Assembly: GCF_964204645.1 (NCBI RefSeq) | Contig: NC_134032.1 | Location: 4,056,916 to 4,120,915 of the forward strand | Direction: 5' to 3' | Origin: Tubulanus polymorphus | Taxonomy: Eukaryota; Nemertea; Palaeonemertea; Tubulaniformes; Tubulanidae | DNA: 64,000 bases | Shown: one piece after another, positions 45,541 through 56,411 of the stretch | Layout: each line of letters opens with the position of its first letter | Position numbering within the stretch: position 1 is the stretch's first letter | The notes under the pieces: model-generated | What the model saw: only the letters and a program-made list of their open reading frames with translations | Databases searched by the model: none | What the model was told of the DNA's origin: nothing | Program-made: the position numbers and the translations under genes

Positions 45541-46520
45541 CATGATTTCAAAGAATTTCAAGGTCATTGGTTTTTTGTATATGGCCACCGGGGGGTGTTG
45601 AATAATACAATATCTTAGCATTTCTTTATTAAGTAGCCTAACTAGTGTTTCTATATTATATTCGTACCTATGCATATTTTGTAACCACAATCAATTGGAA
45701 AGTTGTAGCTCATGACATCATCTATGATTGTTGTGAGTTTTAAGGACATTAGTTATTCTATATGGTCACCAGGGGGCGTTGAATAGTAGAATAACTTAGT
45801 ATTTCCTTATTATATTGGTACCTAGGCATATTTTGTTACCATGATCAATTGCAAGGATGTAGTTCGACATGTTCGATGATTGTTGTGAGTCCAGGTCGTT
45901 GGGTTTTTATTATGGTCACCAGGGCGCTTGAATAGTAGGATAACTTACTATTTCCATATTATATTGGTGACGAGGCATATTTTGTTACCACAATGAATTA
46001 CAAAATTGTAGCTGCTGACATGTTCTATGATTTTGGTGAGTTTCAAAGTCATGGGTTTTTGTATATGGTCACCAGGGGGCCTTGAAATTGAAATTGTTAG
46101 ATTGTTGAGCATTTCGAACCTCTTCCCAAGTGGGCATGGTGTCCCTGGACCCCTAGTTTTTCTGCTGTTATTTTGAGGCATTCTATTTTTAAATCCCTTA
46201 ATATTCATTTACTTTCATAGGATTTTATATTTCTACAGATTCCGTTGTTGTTTTCAGGATGTACTTGTTTTTCTATTTTCGTAGTAATTTAGTAAGTAGC
46301 CTAACTTAGTGTTTCTATATTATATTCGTACCTATGCATATTTTGTTACCACAATCAATTGCAAAGTTGTAGCTCATGACATCGTCTATGATTGTGGTGA
46401 GTTTAGAGGACATTAGTTATTCTATATGGTCACCAGAGGGTGTTAAATATTAAATTTTTTAGATTGTTGAGCATTTGACCACTTCCCAAGTGGGCATGCT
46501 GTCCCTGGACCCCTAGTTGT
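45541..46520 (+). repeat. Degenerate 120-bp tandem repeats of the composite element
   Basis: Units of about 120-125 bp carry TATTTTGTTACCACAATCAA, TTGCAAAGTTGTAGCTCATG, TATGATTGTGGTGAGTTTCA and GGTCACCAGGGGGCGTTGAA. About five units lie between 45541 and 46130, then a terminus with CCCAAGTGGGCATGGTGTCC, one more partial unit set, and a second terminus at 46490-46516. The same unit arrangement occurs at 51590-52217. Confidence 0.85.
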
Positions 46521-46800
46521 TTGAGTCATCATCTGATTCACACGGATTTTCTGGTTGTGTTGATATTGACCTTTTCGTTTTGATTCCCGCCGGTATCACA
46601 TCAGAACATACAGTAGGAAGAGAATAAGTTTCTATCAACCCAACATCAATCAGATTTACCTGAGGATAATATTTAGAATTTATCATTTTTGATGGACATT
46701 TCCGTTTGACATACTTTTTAGCTCTGCTGTGACCAAATGAGCTTCCGTCTTTGTCCTCATGAACTAAAATTCTGTCAGGGTTGTTGGAGCATTTGAAACC
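46520..46800 (-). pseudogene. Coding-like fragment enclosed by composite-repeat ends
   Basis: The minus strand is open for about 90 codons and reads NNPDRILVHEDKDGSSFGHS, AKKYVKRKCPSKMINSKYY, PQVNLIDVGLIETYSLP and ending NPCESDDDS. There is no ATG at the start and no recognised domain. The flanks on both sides are CCTGGACCCCTAGT-type repeat ends (46490-46516 and 46806-46840), so a coding exon or transposon gene piece seems to have been captured by the repeat. I do not know its origin. Confidence 0.45.
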
Positions 46801-47175
46801 ACCTTCCGAGTAGGCATGGTGTCCCTGGACCCCTAGTTAAGAGTACCTGCTTGTTGCAGTCCCTCAGAAATGCTGCCTTTTTCAACCTGAATAGACATGA
46901 TGTTAACTGTGCAGTTGGATCTGTCACACCCTTGGCATGTTGCAGGAAGTTTGAGTCCTATCCCCTATCTAGATACATTCGATCTCCACATGACCTTGAA
47001 GGTCAGGTATGTTGATGTCACCAGAACTTTGGGCCAAAGGGCTTTCTCACTGTCAGGTTCACTTGCGGTCGTGTCCGGGCTGGAAACTCACGTTACCATA
47101 TCCAATCTCGACCTGGTGACCTTTTACGCGGTGCTTGTCTCGGATATGACCCCTACTCCTGAAAAACACATTCAA

Positions 47176-48270
47176 TCAAAATAAATTCCCATCCCACATG
47201 GGTCCATCAAACGTATTAGTACATACCATTTGTATACTCAACACTTTCCTTTGAAGGACATCTGTCAGCCAATGCACAGGTCGCTCGGCATTCATTGATC
47301 GTTGAAATCTGGCATAATTGTCAACCATAATCCTTGTATTGCCGATATTAACCGGCATGTGTTTTAATGTTCACAATTCCCTGCAGTTGTTGCAGGTTGA
47401 TGTCTGTTTTCAGACAATTATAGTGATACCAGTTGCCACAATAATCGCACTCCACCATACGATCCCCATCGTTTAGTTCCTGACAGTAGCAATATTTGAT
47501 ATTTTTTTATTCTGTATAAATATTTTATTACTGAATATTTACTGAATTTATATTTTATATTCTGTTGCGAAACTCCAATGCACAATAACTGCGGGCGACC
47601 AATATCACCTGATGCATCAGCACCCATAAATGATGTTACAATGAGCAGTTTGGGCAGATGAAATATTTTTCCTACATATCCGACTAATCCTGTTTCACGC
47701 CGACTCTTGTGTTGCACACTAGGGACATGGCGTTAGCAGCGCCTGCGTTTTTTTTCGCAGTTACCATAGCTGTCATCATGTCATCAACATCATAAAGTTC
47801 GTGATGAAGCAACGTTTTTCCTGGCAATCATACGTGATAAGAAGTTTTGTCAATATTTGGCGCAAAAACATCACAGTCAAACATGATACCCCAGGAAAGA
47901 GTTCATTAACAATTTAAATCAAAATGTCCATAAATTCCCATCCCACATGAAAAGTATCGGTACATACTATTTGTATACTCAACAATTGATCTTTAATCGA
48001 GAGGGTTTTCCTTTGAACGACATCTGTCACCCAATGCACAGGTCGCTCGGCATCCATGGATTGTTGAAATCTGGCATAACTTGTTGACAAAAATCCTTAT
48101 ATTGTCGATATTAACCGGCATGTGTTTTTTATGTCCACAATTCCCTGTTTTTTGCTGGTTGATGTCTGTTTTCAGACATCTATAGTGATACCAGTTGCTA
48201 CAATAATCGCACTCCACCATACGATCCCCATCAGTAAGTTCCTGACAGTAGCAATATTCAATATTTCCAC
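47176..48270 (-). pseudogene. Duplicated PHD-finger-like transposon-derived fragments
   Basis: Two diverged direct copies of about 300 bp lie at 47176-47480 and 47940-48260. Read on the minus strand, each encodes YCYCQEL, DGDRMVECDYC, NWYHYRCLKTDIN (second copy NWYHYNCLKTDIN), a C-x-C...C-x2-C...H-x2-C arrangement as in a PHD finger, then a less clear tail with ARFQRSMNAERPVHWLTDVL. Frameshifts are present in both. Between them, 47720-47930 reads FDCDVFAPNID and LLHHELYDVDDMMTAM in a broken frame, and 47717-47560 reads HLPKLLIVTSFMGADASGDI. PHD fingers occur in several transposon proteins, and this looks like a duplicated, dead transposon or retrogene locus; the family is not identified. Confidence 0.5.
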
Positions 48271-48931
48271 TGTGTTAAGTGATGAAAGACCATTGGACGA
48301 TTAAAGCTGCTATAATTATCTCAGTCTTGTTATGGATCCAAAAATCAAATCTTTGCTTACAAATGAGGTTGTAACTTTGACACAACGTCATGCAATGCTA
48401 TGTTTATGTGCAAAATGTAACTCGTGCGGCAAATATCTGTTGGAAATGAAATTTTGAATGTCGCATTCATTTAAAAGAAATTAACGAATTTGTGGCTATC
48501 TTTTGAAAAATACCATGGAGCATTTTGTTTCATAAAATGTCTAGAAGGCTGTTATACATGGTTATTTGATGTAAAATGAATGCTCCCTGCAGTTGGCTGA
48601 TCTCCCGCAGCCAATCAATCTGCCGCAGCCAATCAATGTAAGGGCATATTCGATTATATGAAACGGGCAAACCGGTCTATTAATCTGCTCAAATATTCGT
48701 GTGCCATTTTGTAGGATTTACTTTCTCATTTCCCAGTCATTGGAGAGTCTTACTGTATATTTATTTAAATTTGATAGTTGTCCAAAACTATTGTATTATG
48801 CCAAAACCAGAGATTCAATCGATACGCTGCATCGTCAAACGCACGCACAATCGAATGGACGGCTGATGCCATCTACTTTAGACGCAGGAACTTCCTGTAT
48901 ACATGATAACTCGAAAACTGTTTGAGATATA

Positions 48932-49676
48932 CAGTCATACCTCGATTTTACGCCACATTTGGGTATTACTGATTTTTTGAGGCAAACGGAGTGGCAGCAA
49001 ATCGGGGTTGATGTCAAGTAGCTCAAATCCCTGCTAAATACCTACTATCTGCTCAGAACGATGTATTTTGAAAGAATCTAAAACATCCTTTCAAAATTAA
49101 AAACCTTTTTACATAACAAACGTCGGGGTGCATCAGAACATCGTAGGCTACAAGTAGGAATCCTATCACATTTAACATTTACGGTACGTACGATATTAAT
49201 CGGGATCGATTCAAACATAGACATAGACGCTACTGTACGCTGCCTTAAATCATGGTCTTATTCCATTGTACGGAAAAAAATGGTCAGCTATTTTCTGTTG
49301 CGATGGATCTTGGTTCCTACAGTTTTTTGTTTTACACTTGGCGCTGGTGGTGCCATCTAATGAAATAGTTTTCATTATCGTACTCGACATGCAACACAGT
49401 GAGGTCATCGGATCGATGAACGAGGTCATCGGTATCGTATAATATAATCGAGGGCACGTTACTCGACTTTTATGATGGCGGTAAATCAGGAAATATTGTA
49501 ATGCATTTGCATATGATTGTAGTAGGAGATTACGTTGGCGGTGGTGGTACGCGAGGGGCAATTAATCGGGGTTTTCCTGTACATTTTAGATGTTCAGTTT
49601 CCCATTGAATTTAGGCGGTAGGCGAGGTTGTCGGTGAATCGGGGGGGGGGGGGGGCGTTAAATCGAGGTATGACTG
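48932..49676. mobile_element. pogo/Tc1-like non-autonomous element with TA duplication
   Basis: Termini CAGTCATACCTCGATTTTAC and TTAAATCGAGGTATGACTG are complementary for about 20 bp, flanked by TA at 48930-48931 and 49677-49678. Subterminal motifs (GAGTGGCAGCAAATCGGGG; GGTTGTCGGTGAATCGGG) are also related. A 15-base G run lies just inside the right end. The CAGTC...CCTCG terminus and the TA target fit the Tc1/mariner-pogo group. The interior has no transposase. Confidence 0.82.
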
Positions 49677-49679
49677 TAA

Positions 49680-50980
49680 TCATGTAATTTTTATGCTACG
49701 TTTGTGTATGATAATATGAAAAGGAAGTGTATTGTAGTGGGAACTTCTCCGATTCAAGATGGATTAATTATGGCCTACTTTCTGGTCACAATAGCATGTT
49801 TTGAACTTTTTATTTTTACGCTGTCTTCTGTACTTATTGCAGGTGTGCTTCCTCCGTTTCTTCACTCACCTGGGATTTATTAATGCTGTATGAGCATGCA
49901 TTTTGACATAACTATGTTTGTTTTCTACAAATTATATTTTTTAAACTCTGCTGGTCACATGCTTATATTTGATTCAACAATTGCACTTTTATAACTCTTC
50001 AACACGGTTTCAGTCTCTGAAAGAAAGGTGAATTGAATCTAAGAACCATATAAATGGGTCTCTAAACAGATTTCTAAACCTAAGACCCCAGAATATCTCA
50101 GGGTTCTGATTAATGAAGCAATGATGGATCATTTTAACTGATACCTGTATAGTATAACCATTTTAAATCGTCCGAACTACACAAATCACGATTGAGACAG
50201 AGGTCAGTCAATCATCTTACCTTCATTTTCCAGAACTCAGTTCAGCGCCGCCAAAGTGTGGTTTCCGCCAATTATCTCAAATTATCTTGCTCCATTTTCC
50301 TGTAGAAACATAATTGTGTAGAATGCGCGATTCTCCAGAAACTGTTTTTCTAGATAAAAAAACATGCTCGCCGTTCAATTCCCTCACCCAACGGCACCAC
50401 TGCTAATTAACCCTTTAGCACTTTTCTATTTTCATATTTTTTACTTTTGGGTACTTTACTTATTTCTAACGGAGTTATTTTTGCCAACAGTGTCCCATAT
50501 AGTAAATGCAACATGTGCATTCAGGTCCACAAAGGTTATTTTTTTCTGTTAGAGAACATAAATGTCTACCGTAAGGAATGAGATTTCAAAGTTCATGACA
50601 AATATTCCCATCATGTGGTTACCATGGAAACCAACAAGTTTTGGGAAGAAATTGACTTATGAAATGTGTCTTTGTAAATTTATTATTTTTTCACCAAATA
50701 ACATACATAATTCACCACATTTGGAGAACCATAATATATCAACAAACATACAAATATAGTAATGACTTAGTGATTATTTGCTTTTACACACAATTGTTTC
50801 TCATTTCAGTGAAATATTACCCGAAATAAACTAATGAGAAAAAACAATACATTTTCTTTTTCATGTAAAGACACTGTTTTTGTTCAACGTGTCATGTTGA
50901 TAACTATATGACAATAATAATGAGTTTATAAACTAATAAAGCCAAATTATCAAACCAAAAGCAATTTTTTATTTTCTTTA
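49680..50980. other. Spacer without recognisable gene
   Basis: An AT-rich stretch with no supported coding sequence; the plus frames of 62-65 codons at 50364-50759 look random. No repeat structure stood out. Confidence 0.35.
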
Positions 50981-50984
50981 TAGC

Positions 50985-52217
50985 ACACTTGGGACTTTAG
51001 TCCCAGCGGGCTATTGTGTTCACTTTTCGTCCGTCGTTCATCCGTCCGTCCGTAGACAGAATCCAGTTATTTTGGGAAGTTTTTTAGACACTTCAAGGTA
51101 ATGTCTTGATATTTGGGTTACACATGTATCTACCCTAGACCCATCTTCAGCCCAAAAACTGGCCCTGTCAGAATCAAGATGGCCGACTGGCAGCCATTGT
51201 TGTTTGCCAAAATCAGCATTTTTATAACGTTTTGAACTTATTGAGGGAAATTTTGAAGACGCTTTGATCAATAACCTTGATCTTTGGTATATATTTGAAT
51301 CCCCCCAGGACCCATACACGTAACAAAAATTGGGTTGATCGGACATAAGATGGTCGTCCTATGACCTTTTTAGTGCCCAAAAATGTCAATTTTGGCCCGA
51401 ATTCTGAGTCCTGTAGCTTCCTACAGGTTTGCCATTTCTCATTGCAATTGCTGATGGCTATTCTTTGGAAAGGGATGTTTTATACGTGAGATCAGCCAAT
51501 TATGACGCGATTGACATCTTGGTGTTATCGGTACTCATTCGAAGGTGGGAAAAGTTTTTCGACATTATATTAGCTAAGCATATTTTGTTACCGCAATGAA
51601 TTAGAAAGTTGTAGCTTATAAGGTGTTCTATGATTGTGGTGAGTTTCAAGGTCATTAGTTTTTGTATATGGCCACCAGGGGGCGTTGAATAATATAAAAT
51701 CTTAGTATTTCTATATTATATTTGTACCAATGCATATTTTGTTACCACGATCAATTGCAAAGTTGTAGCTCATGACATAATCTATGATTGTGGCAAGTTT
51801 TAAGGCCATTAGTAATTCTATATGGTCACCAGGGGGCATTGAATAGTTGAATAATTTAGTATTTCCTTATTAAATTGGCATATTTTGTTAACATGATCAA
51901 TTGCAAAGTTGTAGTTCATGACATTTTCTATGATTGTGGCGAGTTTCAAGGTCATTGGGTTTTGAACATGGTCACCAGGGGGCGTTGAATTGTAGAATGA
52001 CATAGGGTTTCCATATTATATTGGTAACAACGCATATTTTGTTATCACAATCAATTACAAAATCGTAGCAAATGACATGTTCTATGATTGTGGTGAGTTT
52101 CAAGGTCATTGGTTTTTGTATATGGTCAGCAGGGGGCGTTGAATATTGAAATTGTTAGATTGTCGAGCATTTGAAACCACTTCCCAAGTGGGCATGGTGT
52201 CCCTGGACCCCTAGTTT
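50985..52217 (+). mobile_element. Composite dispersed repeat, fuller copy
   Basis: It starts near GCACACTTGGGACTTTAGTC, CCAGCGGGCTATTGTGTTCA and a CGTCCGTC microsatellite, continues with the 400-bp block shared with 44740-45182, then about five degenerate 120-bp units, and ends CCCAAGTGGGCATGGTGTCC CTGGACCCCTAGT. The same 3' end occurs four times in the window (46129, 46486, 46806, 52186). There is no coding frame. This design, with a unique head, internal tandem units and a fixed tail, is seen in several non-autonomous elements of marine invertebrates. Its class is not clear to me. Confidence 0.75.
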
Positions 52218-53086
52218 ATACATAAAAGGTCAAATATACAAATTTATAATCAACATCTACATATACTTGTGAGAAGAAATATTCCAAATACCTCTAAGTT
52301 AATGTCACAAAATCTTTGAAATATATGTGTGTTATCAGGCAAAAACCTCTTATGCAAAACTACTGTCAAGTGACAACTTCTGTTTTGATATAATCAGCTG
52401 TTTCATGCAAATCGATTGGATGGTTCCCAAAAACGAAGAAATATTACAATACCTGTTTTTCAGTGGCATCCAGCAGCATATGCAGTTACAGTTAGCATGT
52501 CCAATATTAAAACTTCAATATGAAAAGTGAACACATGTAAGTCCATTGAAAGTCAAAGTCTTCCGATTCTCCCCCATTACACTCCGGATGAATAGTGGTG
52601 TCACATTAGAAGAGAAAGTCCAAGAAAATAAGTTAATGAGCTTACTTTTTAATGCAGACTCAAACAATGTATCCAAATTGACTAACTTTTTATCTTTGCA
52701 AAAACAGAAAACCTTCTTATGAGGAATTAAAAAAATTAAATTAATACTCACTCATGTATCACCCCCTTAAACACAAATTCATTCTAATTCACAAATGTAA
52801 AGATTTATATCCTATCAGATATTCATGCTGTTTTGACTTACTCTGGCTTCTGTTCGTGTGCTTAAGTATGCAGACAAATTACGAGTTGTTTTTGCCTTTT
52901 AATTTTGAATAAAGAATAAAAAATGAATGAAATATCATTTAATGCAATTCTCCAGAGGACAAAATGTCTCATGTCCCTTAGATAGATATGACCTTAGAGA
53001 AGTCAAAGATCGACTTCTTCATATCAATATGGCAAACCAATAGAATTTAGTAATTGCCAAACATTCTATTGAATAAATGAATATAC
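52218..53086. other. Spacer; possible exon not resolved
   Basis: A minus-strand open frame at 52751-52515 (with VNLDTLFESALKSKLINLF) could be part of a LINE or of the decayed gene upstream, but I see no domain. The sequence 52760-52925 ends with TTTTGAATAAAGAATAAA and resembles a LINE 3' end on the plus strand. Confidence 0.3.
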
Positions 53087-54026
53087 CTTTCTCTGGCTTA
53101 GTTGAGTCTCAACTATATCATCAGGATCTGAAGAGTTCTACAAAACATGATTTATTTTCAACTGATTTCACATAACTCCATATATACGTTCGGAATTATT
53201 CATCATATTAAATTCATCAAACTGTAAAAATCTAATCTTGCCTCACTTCAGTATGACTTAAATCCCCATTATCCACACGTTCCTGTTTCTTTGAATTACG
53301 ACTGCCTTCATTTCCTGATCCTCAAACATCAGATGTGGTTATGCCCTACAAAATGTTAGCATAAATAAGCATAATTAACAATAATCTAAAACTGAAGAAA
53401 CACAAGTGAGTACAAAATCCAGAGAGTAATCGAAATTCATGAATATTGATACTTACTCGTACATGTTCGTCATTCTTATGTACGTGTACATGTGGCCTAA
53501 ATACTGCATAGATCGCCCCATTTAAACTGTGATCCTTCAGAAAATTATGAGCTGTCATTTTGACCAGAATTTTTTAAATCCGAGAACTCGAATCAAGTAA
53601 ACAAAACAATTTGTTTTTGAGTTTCAGGACAAGCCAATGGTCGCTATTACCAGTCTTTATCAAATTTTGATCCTGAGAATCTATGAAGGCCGCAGATAGT
53701 ATGCCTTCTAATTCTAGCAAACTTGCACACCTTCTTATGGCTAAAAACTGTATTACAATAGCTGTAACCAAATGTTTGAAGACATTCTATCAATACATCT
53801 ATGTTATAAAATCCTTCACGATCTTGTAAAGCTGATATATTAATTAACGGTCCAACTATAGAATTTTCAAACTGACGTATCCACATTGTGTCAGCAATTT
53901 TGTCTAGCATATCAACTGAAGCTTGAAATGTACCATCTGAGGAGCCAAGGATGTTGTTATTCACAGCACACAGCCCACAATAATTAGTGGTACCTTGGTA
54001 TTGAAAATAGTTTGAAGAAGTAATTT
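53087..54026 (-). pseudogene. Josephin-type deubiquitinase pseudogene, three recognisable exons
   Basis: The main exon (about 54026-53457) reads YFQYQGTTNYCGLCAVNNN with the catalytic Cys in GLCAVNN, then SVDMLDKIADTMWIRQFE, REGFYNIDVLIECLQTFGYS, and after a one-base frameshift near 53722, LLELEGILSAAFID and DHWLVLKLKNKLFCLLDSSS, providing the catalytic His and an acidic residue. After an in-frame TAA (53574) it continues TAHNFLKDHSLNGAIYAVF to donor CGA|GTAAGT. Exon 2 (53345 to about 53249) has TGCTAAC-TTTTGTAG acceptor and one TGA. Exon 3 (53137-53087) reads NSSDPDDIVETQLSQRK between TTTTGTAG and AAG|GTATAT. All junctions are phase 0. Josephin proteins cleave ubiquitin chains. Three lesions make this copy a pseudogene unless the assembly is wrong. 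The 5' start is unclear. Confidence 0.68.
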
Positions 54027-54057
54027 GAATTCAGATTTTCATCACTCAATTCGGCAA

Positions 54058-54235
54058 CTACGATGTCTGACACAAGATAGCCCTATGGATGTCGCTTTGC
54101 ATTTCCCGTAATTGCTGCAATATGAGTTCTGCTCGATTGATGATTTGCTGCCTTCTGTGATCAGGATTTAATGTACTGGTACTTATCTGAGGTTTATCTT
54201 GAGAAGATATGTGTTGATCATCAGTCCTTGTGAGG
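54058..54235 (-). other. Short coding-like tail of unknown origin
   Basis: The 3' end of a minus-strand frame reads STSTLNPDHRRQQIINRAEL, then ILQQLREMQSDIHRAILCQ before a stop at 54058, with a helical, charged composition. It sits between the Josephin pseudogene and the LINE relic. A pyrimidine tract and TGATGG boundary near 54240 could mark an exon edge. I cannot assign it. Confidence 0.3.
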
Positions 54236-54449
54236 AGATATGATCCATCAGATAGATAGATAGAATAACTACATGAATAATGATAATCATAGTACAAATT
54301 ATAGTAACAGTATTCATGACAATAATAACAGTAATAATGAATTATAATACAAGAGAAAATTAATTCAATAAATTCATGGTTAGAGGCAACGGTTAATGAT
54401 AAATTCTTTACAATGATTTTATAAACGAACTTAATTTCAATAACTATGA

Positions 54450-54903
54450 GCAGATAATTTATTAAACCTTGAGACAAGAGAACAGATACTAGGCACTTTA
54501 CGAAGATGATCAGGAGTATTTTGCCATATAATAGGTACTTGAGCCAAGAAAGAATTATGAAAAGTTTAGTGGTATGCTGTTTAACCCTCGCATAATTTCT
54601 ACTTCTAGTATTGTATTTATGAAAGTCTGAGTTTATATGGAATAGATCAAAAATTGGGGTTGGTAATTTCCTATAAAAATGGTTGTATCCCAATTTGAGG
54701 ACTTCAAACTTAATCAGGTCATCAAATTTTATGATTTTATATTTCTTGCAGATAGGTCCAGTTGCCGCATTAAAAGCTGTATTGTCAATATGTCGGATAG
54801 CTTTTTTTGGATTTTGTAGACAGCATTTGATTATTTTGCAGATAGAAGTAGTCCCCAGACACTGAGGAAATAATTGATATGGTTTTGAATATAAGTAGTA
54901 CAT
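54450..54903 (-). pseudogene. LINE reverse-transcriptase C-terminal relic
   Basis: The minus strand reads NPKKAIRHIDNTAFNAATGP, FDDLIKFEVLKLGYNHFYRK, LPTPIFDLFHINSDFHKYNT and, after a frame slip, HNSFLAQVPIIWQNTPDHLR with RFNKLSAHSY and a stop. This is the typical C-terminus of CR1/Jockey/RTE-like ORF2 proteins, after the RT palm. The long open frame continuing to 54058 is fortuitous for its AT-rich middle part. The element is 5'-truncated. Confidence 0.82.
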
Positions 54904-54959
54904 AATTAATTTGCTAGAGACTGGAAGTTTTTTGGTTTCCCTTTGTCAGCGATATGAAG

Positions 54960-56410
54960 TTGGCATTGAGCCAATTCATGTAAAATCGTGGTACGTTTTT
55001 TTATGTGAGCATTTGTCTATTTGGTTCTCGGCTTAAACGACGTATAATCGATGCGATTAAAGATATGGCGAACCTCCGTCGATGACATGGTCAACATTGT
55101 TTAAATTCTACAAAAAACTGTTTTTGGCGGGAAAATTCTTAGCTCTCGCGTATATAATTGCAATGACCTCGTTTGAGGGGCGTTGTCTCTACGAGCGAAT
55201 GTGATTGGCTGTTTTTGGGATATACGGGGAATTCCGGCGCTACTAAAATAATCATGGGAAAGCCATAGAATGGCGAACGTTTCATTGGACTAGGTGCCGT
55301 ACGTGCAAATTTCAAATGCTCATTGCTGATGAGAATGTAATTATTGTCCGCCATAGGTATTGTTTCATTTTAATACTCGGGGATTAATTTGATCCACACT
55401 GAAGTGCAAGCAAACATTCACTTACACAAGGCCTCCACACGTGCGCGCGGAGTGCTATAGACTGTTGCATACACAAACACACGCTCTTGTCAATTTTTAA
55501 CATTTTTTTGGTCGTTTTCCACGTGTAAATAGTCCGAATGTTTATTGTAGCCTTTCCTCGGGTAGATGTTTGTGTAAAAATCCTCTAAGTTGATTGTCCC
55601 GCGTGCTGACTAGATAAAACGGAAGCACATTTTGAAAAGCAAATTATCCAGATGAGAGTTTGGTCCTGGTATCCGAAGTGTAGTTGTATGACATCGACGG
55701 TGCACGCTCCGATGAGGATAGGTTTCTCCGTCAAGGGGTGCAGTTGGTACTTCACATCTGGTGCTGAGTTTGCCTAAAAGTAAAAGTTGTACACGGGGAG
55801 CAGTTTTGTGTTTCTAATATACAGTGCATAGTTAGGTCCGTGGATGCGTCGCGATCTAACAGACAGTGCTATGCGCATTGATAGACCGTCAGTAAGAAAG
55901 CGACACAGGCACGCGAGTTTGATTAATACAATGATACATATGTACAGTCTTGATCGGGTTTTATTTACAGGCATGATCAAAAAATTGCATGCCACTCTGG
56001 CGGCTATCTGACAGTGCTAGCGTAATGGAAGACCGTCAGTGATCACCAAGGCGGCACGCCCAGTTAATCATTTGTCACAATTAGGTTTTTTTTTGGTAGG
56101 TCTTAATGAGACCGGTGTCAGGAGGCAACCTTCCAATCACCACTGCACAAAAATAGACTGAGCTTGCTATCCTGAAGCCAAAACGGAGGCAGCTTTCCAG
56201 TTATCGCGGCAGTGAGACTGAGTTTACAGTCCAAAACCAGAAACAATAAGGTATCTATGCGTATGTGATGATATAGGACAAAAGTGGTCAGACAGTTCTA
56301 TGCGCATTGATAGACCGTCATCCCTGTTCATTCTAAATCAGAACATACCTCAAGTGTCAAAGTCAGGATATGTAGGTGTACTAAACTAATAAAAGGCGTT
56401 AGGTTAAGTA
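54960..56410. other. Spacer and probable 3' flank of the LINE
   Basis: No gene is supported. The motif ATGCGCATTGATAGACCGTC occurs at 55871-55890 and 56298-56317, with a diverged form near 56020 (GTAATGGAAGACCGTC), so a repeat of about 150-430 bp spacing is present; it may be the 3' untranslated region of the LINE or a separate tandem repeat. 55438-55460 has a GC-rich ACGTGCGCGCGGAG stretch. Confidence 0.4.
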
Positions 56411-56411
56411 A

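Noticed and set aside
46897..47184. 95-codon plus-strand ORF
   Set aside because: No domain, no splice context, and it overlaps repeat-like CATGACCTTGAAGGTCA sequence.
49640..49657. Poly-G runs here and near 61532 as regulatory elements
   Set aside because: Each lies at a transposon end and is more simply a mononucleotide expansion, prone to assembly error.
54058..54480. Long AT-rich continuation of the LINE frame as a 281-residue protein
   Set aside because: The middle is low-complexity Tyr/Ile/Cys readings; the true LINE frame leaves it by a slip near 54560 and stops.
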